The notes beneath the pieces were generated by a model. That model was not told the DNA's origin. It did not search any database and worked only from the letters and a program-made list of their open reading frames with translations. 64,000 nucleotides of DNA, taken from positions 1-64,000 of the forward strand of contig CAUJHH010000040.1 of assembly GCA_963204725.1 (NCBI GenBank), given 5' to 3'. Position numbers and translations under genes: made by a program. The stretch's first letter is position 1, and each line of letters starts with the position of its first letter. Shown piece by piece: positions 60,301 to 64,000 of this stretch. The DNA comes from Planctomycetota bacterium (GTDB taxonomy: Bacteria > Planctomycetota > Phycisphaerae > Phycisphaerales > UBA1924).

Positions 60301-60549
60301 CCCATCGCCGAGTGTCGAGAAAGTCGGCGTCACCGGAAACCCGACCGGCTTGGGGCCGAGCGTTGGCAGCGGCGATTCGAGCGCGATGGATGGCAGCGCA
60401 CCTGCCGCGTCCGAGGCCGAGGCATCGAACCGAACGATATTGTCGCCGACGAGCGACGCAACGGTCTGTGCGTGCGCCGGCGCAACGAAAGACGAGAGGA
60501 ACGACGCGGTGATGACCGCGCACACGCAACGCGATTGAAAGCTCAGCAC
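57358..60549 (-). CDS. Glycoside hydrolase family 31 protein with Gly-Cys dockerin tail
   Basis: 1063 residues. Signal peptide (residues 1-28, AHA-Q). GH31 barrel: IPADVIWMDIDYMNGYRMFTF, FNPVTFSNPAAL, and GVWNDMNEPAVF with the catalytic Asp, then ILLGEGVVVAAATSQGA-like and the C-terminal beta-sandwich. Alpha-glucosidase, alpha-xylosidase or transglucosidase activity is possible. Then an extra domain and two dockerin repeats ending SFGSGC. GTG start at 60549 overlaps the stop of the preceding gene (GTGCTGA). Confidence 0.92.
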   Translation of the reverse strand: MLSFQSRCVCAVITASFLSSFVAPAHAQTVASLVGDNIVRFDASASDAAGALPSIALESPLPTLGPKPVGFPVTPTFSTLGDGRRRVTLDVPPGASIYGTGFVGGPLERTGRRTILWNTDAYGWNENAESLYEAHPWVLVVRADGTSFGALLDTTYRTEIDCSGPSTGEIIVTSSGPSVPVYVIERGSPRDVVISLAEVTGKPFMPPLWALGYHQCRYSYTPASRVLEVASEFRTRQIPADVIWMDIDYMNGYRMFTFNPVTFSNPAALDASLDAIDFRSVAIVDPHIKREAGYFVYDQGTAGNHWVKNSSGVGDYVGPVWPGDSVFVDFTRSSARAWWASLYPSFLATGIDGVWNDMNEPAVFVGSKTMPENNIHRADSALGGNGPHARYHNVYGMQMARATREGMLLARPTLRPFVLTRANYMGGQRYAATWTGDNSADWSHVDMSISNVLNIGLSGQPHVGPDIGGFIGAGSAQQFARWMGIGAMLPFARGHTATGNIDKEPWAFGASVERIARLALQRRYRLLPHIYTLAHEAHEIGLPIARPLFMAEPTNVALRTWDDAFMLGEGVVVAAATSQGATPVRPPMTTPLYRFGFAQSATPGSPSDICEPELPHLYLVGGSIVPSGPIIQSTRDGYLSEVTLLVALDTDGTASGTLYEDAGDGFGYQSGDLLKTTYQAVRGGDTVTVSVATEEGSRARPTRTLRVRLLLADGFEVGASGVDGSEIALQIEPPDSPFDCGDVPPVDPREIDGRYIPPAFRSSEIRATQTQPTSFGDNVSELNRFFAVREPGGIRIGITGNLAQDGTALALFLDSTGGGQETINTSSLDPPPGGLRDLTGTVMDAPFAPDRLLFINTFGGSIYVDMATMTAGASATKTFLGRGSVGSGEGSLSDGQGNQGVLVAMDNSNAAGVTGSSASGAPSATTGFEFFVPDAVLDIGTSGCGRVLALATLVTGDDGRWGNQILPGLPGDWSTTTLGRAPNLAGVAERQYLSIPLGPTADVNGDGVIDVQDFLDFLDSFGSCSGLPGPCAGASGAEADTNGDTTVDILDFLDFLESFGSGC

Positions 60550-61979
60550 CCACCCCCGAACGCGTCGAAGAAGTCCAGGAAATCCAGGATATCCACGGTT
60601 GTGTCTCCGTTGTAGTCCGCGTCGACGCCGCTCGATCCCGAGCATGGGCCGGGCTGTCCGTCGCACGCCCCGAACGAGTCAAGGAAGTCCAGGAAGTCGA
60701 GGACGTCCACCTCACCGTCGCCATTGACGTCCGAAGGACAGGAGGTGCGATAGGCCTTCATGTTCGTGCCCGTTCCCGCCACGATCAGCGTGCCGTCCTC
60801 TCCGAACGAAGGGCCGCCGATATTGATCGATGGAAATGCCGTCGACCAGAGCAGGGTCAGATCGCTGTCGTAGCAGTAGAAGCGTCCGTTGGTGAACGCC
60901 CCGTTGCTGACATAGAGCCGCCCGAGTGAGTCCACCGCCATGCGGATCGTGGTGTTCGGCGGATCGTTGATGATCGCCGCCTCCGCCTGCGCGATCATCG
61001 CGCCCGTCGAGCCGTCGCGGCGTGTGACGAGCAGCCCGGGATCGAGCATGTACACCGAGCCGTCGCTCGGATGCACCGCGAACTCCGAGAACGTCGTCCA
61101 CTGCGCGGGAGTCGCCCAGAGCTGCACGATCGCAGACCCCGTGTCCTCGAACGCGTAAAAGAAATCCACCGCCTCGTTGTTCTGCGTGCGAGAGAGATAG
61201 ATCGTCCCGTCCGGCGCGACCAGAGGCGTGTTCTGCAGCGTGAACCCCGCCATCACCGGCCCCTGATAGAGCAGAGCCCCGGTTGCCAAGCTGAACTTCT
61301 TGATCGTGTGCCCGCCCGCGACAGCGTCCGCGACATAGATTGCGTCGCCGCGGATCGCTCCGCCGCACGACGAGGAGACCGAGCACACGCGATTCACGCG
61401 CCACACCGTGTCGCCGGTGGCGTGATCGAGGCGCGTGATCCGATTGAAGTCGGCGATGACGGGGTCGCCGTTGTCGGCGAAGACCACGCCGTCGTAGGGG
61501 CCAGAGTTCACCGTGTCGTCAGACTGCCAGAGCTCCGCGCCCGTCGACGCGTCGAGGCAGAAGACCTTGGCATTGACGCTCGCCCCATTTCCGGCTCGAG
61601 AAGCGTACAGGCGCCCGTTCTTGACGCCGGCGACCCATGTCGTCCATTGACCGGTCAGGAACGGGATGTCAGCTCGCCACTTCTGGGCCCCGGTTGCCAC
61701 ATCCAGCGCGAAGATCGGCGATCTATTGGAGGACGGCTCGGGAGGGAAGCCTGTCTGGCGCACGGCGTACGCCGTTGCGCCATCCGTCACCGGCTGCCAC
61801 GCGATGATCGAAGAGGGTGCTCCGGTCCAGATCGTGGTCGCGCTGTCGGGGCCGCGTTGCGGAGTCTGGCCGTTCCGTCCGGCGTTGCCGCCCGCATTGG
61901 TCCAGACCTGGGCCTGCGCCGTGACGCAGAGTCCGGTAACCGCCAAAGCCGAAGCCAGCGTCTTTGTGCCTTGCATCAT
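60543..61979 (-). CDS. Secreted PQQ-type propeller protein with Gly-Cys dockerin tail
   Basis: 478 residues. Signal peptide (LCVTAQA-Q), then blades with FALDVATGAQKWRADI, FCLDASTGAELWQSD, RLDHATGDTVWRVN and KFSLATGALLYQGP, a PQQ/BamB-like beta-propeller of perhaps seven or eight blades, then the dockerin pair (SDVNGDGEVDVLDFLDFLDS...) ending AFGGGC. Probably a binding or scaffold protein rather than a dehydrogenase, since no Cys-Cys or haem motif is seen. Start with GGAGG eight bases upstream. Confidence 0.88.
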   Translation of the reverse strand: MMQGTKTLASALAVTGLCVTAQAQVWTNAGGNAGRNGQTPQRGPDSATTIWTGAPSSIIAWQPVTDGATAYAVRQTGFPPEPSSNRSPIFALDVATGAQKWRADIPFLTGQWTTWVAGVKNGRLYASRAGNGASVNAKVFCLDASTGAELWQSDDTVNSGPYDGVVFADNGDPVIADFNRITRLDHATGDTVWRVNRVCSVSSSCGGAIRGDAIYVADAVAGGHTIKKFSLATGALLYQGPVMAGFTLQNTPLVAPDGTIYLSRTQNNEAVDFFYAFEDTGSAIVQLWATPAQWTTFSEFAVHPSDGSVYMLDPGLLVTRRDGSTGAMIAQAEAAIINDPPNTTIRMAVDSLGRLYVSNGAFTNGRFYCYDSDLTLLWSTAFPSINIGGPSFGEDGTLIVAGTGTNMKAYRTSCPSDVNGDGEVDVLDFLDFLDSFGACDGQPGPCSGSSGVDADYNGDTTVDILDFLDFFDAFGGGC

Positions 61980-62104
61980 CGTGTCCGCCTCCTGTCGTTC
62001 GCTCACGCTACCACGACACCCCGTTCCAGCTCAAGCCAATCTGCTCCCAACCGCGATCTTCACATAGCTTTACCGGAACGATCTAGTGTTCGGGGCATCT
62101 CCGC

Positions 62105-63622
62105 TCACGGCTCATCGTGAGAGAGGATCAGCGAAAGGTCATCCGCGTACCCGTCGCTGCTCACACCCTCCGCCCGGGTGCCTGAGAGACGCACCTCGAG
62201 CCGCACCGTCGTGCGCGGCACAATCCCGCGCGAGGTCCGCTGGAGGAGCGTCGTCTTTCCCTCCCGCTCCGCTGCGCTCACAGGCCCGATCGACGCCCTT
62301 CCGACTTCTCGCCCGCCTTTGTCCAGGAACATCACGCTCGCATCGATCGAATCCGCCTGCGACCCGAAGCCGCCGAGCCACCCCGAGAGCGTGTAGTGGA
62401 TCATGCCTTCTTCGATATCGGCCACGAGCGCGTCGAGCTCGATGATCTGCGACATGCTCGACTGCTCGCTCGCTCCGGCGCAGAAGAAACAACTTCCTCG
62501 GGCCTCGGGCGCCTCGCTTGCGTTGTCGGGAAAGCCCTCCGCTGCGCCGTAGCGGATCACCGTGAACCCGCTCGGACCAGGATCGATCCAGCCGCTGGCG
62601 GCCTGGTCCAACTCGGATGACTCGAACCCGCGATCATCCTCTGCATCGCCGTTGTAGATCAGGTTCTCGCCGAGCGTGGGGCGCGGCCGGTTTGTGGGGA
62701 CGAGCCCGACGGCGTGACCGTCGAGGTCCTGCATCGCCTCCGCACCCACACCCATGTGCGTTAGCGCAGTGCGAACGCCGTCCACGTTCTTCGGGTTCGG
62801 GAAGATGCGATGGGGCGTGACCGATCCGTCGCTCGCCCACACGATGAAGGGGATCGTTCGCTTCTCGAACGTGCCACCAGCGTGCTGCCCGTCGATGGAG
62901 CCCCCGTGGTCACTCGTCACGATGACCAGCCAGGACTCGCTCCCATACGTTCGCCTTGATTTCATCGCGTCGATCACACGCCCGACCTGGCGATCGGCCC
63001 GCGTGATGGCGTCGAGGTAGAGCCGCTTGGACGGATCGAACCCGTGCGCGTGGCCCGCCACGTCAACATCGCCGAGGTAGAGGAAAAGCGCGTCGATGTC
63101 GCGCGAGCCGGCATGGTTCTTCGGCTGCTCCGCGTGCGCCCCCTTGAGCAGCTCCACGGCGGCTTCGGTCACCAGTTCGTCCCCGTTCTCCGCGTAGTCG
63201 TGGTAGATCGCGACGTCCGCGCCGGTGGGCTGGAACTTCTGGATCGCGTCCCACGTCACCAGGCGCGCCGTGTTCAGCTCGGGGTTGAAAGCCTCGAGAC
63301 GCGAGAAGAGGTCCGGGTACTGATCGAGCCTCGATCCGCGATAGTCGTTGGTCGTGACGTTGTGCCGGTCGCGATGGACGCCGTGCAGGATCGTCGACCA
63401 GTTGGGTCCGCTGAACGTGAGATCCTCGCATTGCGCATCCGAGGCGTACGCGCCCTGCGTCCTCAGCATCGCCAGGGCGTTGGTCTCCGCCACCTCCATC
63501 GCGTCGGGGCGAAGCCCGTCGATGCCGATGAAGAGGAGCTTCGGGGTCCGCGCCCCATCCGCGTTCGCGATGCCCGCAACGGATGAGACGGCCAGCGCCA
63601 GCGTGCAGAGGTTCTTTCGCAT
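62105..63622 (-). CDS. Secreted alkaline-phosphatase-superfamily phosphodiesterase
   Basis: 505 residues. Signal peptide (residues 1-19), then metal-site segments LLFIGIDGLRPD, FSGPNWSTILHG with the nucleophile Ser/Thr, LGDVDVAGHAHGFD and TSDHGGSIDG, the type I phosphodiesterase/nucleotide-pyrophosphatase pattern. A C-terminal beta-sandwich of about 180 residues follows. No dockerin tail. TACGAT six bases before the ATG and no Shine-Dalgarno suggest leaderless expression. Confidence 0.88.
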   Translation of the reverse strand: MRKNLCTLALAVSSVAGIANADGARTPKLLFIGIDGLRPDAMEVAETNALAMLRTQGAYASDAQCEDLTFSGPNWSTILHGVHRDRHNVTTNDYRGSRLDQYPDLFSRLEAFNPELNTARLVTWDAIQKFQPTGADVAIYHDYAENGDELVTEAAVELLKGAHAEQPKNHAGSRDIDALFLYLGDVDVAGHAHGFDPSKRLYLDAITRADRQVGRVIDAMKSRRTYGSESWLVIVTSDHGGSIDGQHAGGTFEKRTIPFIVWASDGSVTPHRIFPNPKNVDGVRTALTHMGVGAEAMQDLDGHAVGLVPTNRPRPTLGENLIYNGDAEDDRGFESSELDQAASGWIDPGPSGFTVIRYGAAEGFPDNASEAPEARGSCFFCAGASEQSSMSQIIELDALVADIEEGMIHYTLSGWLGGFGSQADSIDASVMFLDKGGREVGRASIGPVSAAEREGKTTLLQRTSRGIVPRTTVRLEVRLSGTRAEGVSSDGYADDLSLILSHDEP

Positions 63623-63628
63623 GCACAG

Positions 63629-63634
63629 ATCGTA
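63629..63634 (-). promoter_or_regulatory. -10 box TACGAT six bases before phosphodiesterase start
   Basis: Minus strand TACGAT, CTGTGC, ATG. Confidence 0.45.
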
Positions 63635-63671
63635 CAGGATCGAGCCGCCCGATGCCTCCTCGATTTGTGCC

Positions 63672-64000
63672 TTAACCGCACCCGCTGCCGAAGGCGTCGA
63701 TGAAGTCCAGGAAGTCCAGGACATCGACGATGGTGTCGCCGTTGAAGTCCGCATCGCCCAGCGTGCCGCACGGCGCGGGCTGGTTCTCGCAGGCCCCGAA
63801 ATCTTCCATGAAATCGAGGAAGTCGAGCACGTCCTGGATGGTGTCGCCATTGTGATCGGCGGGGCAGGGGTTCGGAAGGTCGGCGATCCACGCGCCACGC
63901 CCGTAGGTCCCAACCACGACCTTGCGGCGCAACCGATCGATGGCGATGTCGCCGACGTTGACGTTCGGGAACGAGGCATCGTTCCGCGTCCACGTCGCGC
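63672..64000 (-). CDS. BNR/sialidase-like protein with Gly-Cys dockerin tail, 5' end outside window
   Basis: Only the last 108 residues are present; the frame stays open to the right edge. It reads WTRNDASFPNVNVGDIAIDRLRRK then VVVGTYGRGAWIADL, typical of the last blade of a BNR/Asp-box or YVTN-type propeller, followed by the two dockerin repeats (ADHNGDTIQDVLDFLDF and ADFNGDTIVDVLDFLDF) ending FGSGCG. First gene seen of the minus-strand secreted cluster. Confidence 0.85.
   Translation of the reverse strand, partial: ATWTRNDASFPNVNVGDIAIDRLRRKVVVGTYGRGAWIADLPNPCPADHNGDTIQDVLDFLDFMEDFGACENQPAPCGTLGDADFNGDTIVDVLDFLDFIDAFGSGCG

Noticed and set aside
1-64000. tRNA, rRNA or CRISPR arrays
   Set aside because: No cloverleaf-type TTCRA arm with matching acceptor, no rRNA stretch, and no regular direct repeats with unique spacers were seen. 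Minisatellite units at 525-665 have no spacers.

Overview
This 64 kb window is GC-rich, densely coded chromosomal DNA, probably from a Planctomycetota bacterium of the Phycisphaerae. That placement is an inference. It rests on a PEP-CTERM protein (19096-19812), four secreted proteins ending in paired dockerin-like repeats that close on Gly-Cys (55818-64000), a DUF1844 protein, a lysine-rich histone-tail-like micro-protein, and the family mix. No rRNA, tRNA or CRISPR array was seen.

Layout. 1-2.6 kb: the 3' part of an unknown gene with a Pro/Ser minisatellite, then a secreted two-gene unit (small exported protein plus a 2-hydroxyacid dehydrogenase with a signal peptide). 2.6-9.1 kb: coupled nadC-birA, fabI, a small hydrophilic protein, an unknown membrane protein and a GT83-like glycosyltransferase. 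9.1-13.5 kb: sdhCAB and a DUF1844 protein. 13.6-18.8 kb: SurA-like lipoprotein, YraN, histidine kinase, MiaB. 19.1-24.5 kb: PEP-CTERM protein, then an ECF sigma / anti-sigma / exported protein / xylulokinase operon. 24.7-28.5 kb: B12-domain-like regulator, UbiE/MenG, M48 lipoprotein, sulfotransferase. 28.6-31.7 kb: accessory stretch with dispersed repeats around a two-lipoprotein unit and a low-GC gene set directly behind lepA. 31.7-38.7 kb: lepA, methyltransferase, MFS transporter, nrdR, phhA and a tandem pair of tiny paralogous membrane proteins. 38.7-49.6 kb: amidohydrolase, HugZ-like protein, Lys-rich micro-protein, M16-like protein, fused ABC permease, split CoA-transferase genes scoA/scoB, HAD hydrolase, zinc-ribbon protein, M19 dipeptidase. 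49.6-54.6 kb: thrS with a Cys-rich insert, followed by an OLD-family nuclease remnant ended by an IS5-family element. 54.6-64 kb: a run of seven genes on the minus strand, mostly secreted, four with Gly-Cys dockerin tails (propeller-like, GH31, PQQ-type and BNR-type).

The core genes give a picture of aerobic, respiring metabolism (SDH, quinone methylation, NAD and biotin use, ketone-body or short-chain CoA transfer, Phe hydroxylation) with a large investment in exported proteins. Three observations stand out: (1) at least five genes have a TAnnnT box exactly six bases before the start codon and no Shine-Dalgarno, which suggests leaderless transcription is common here; (2) the twin micro-proteins at 38173-38662 share an almost identical N-terminus and a C-terminal membrane helix; (3) the Gly-Cys-tailed dockerin cluster looks like a surface-display or assembly system whose partner is not in the window.
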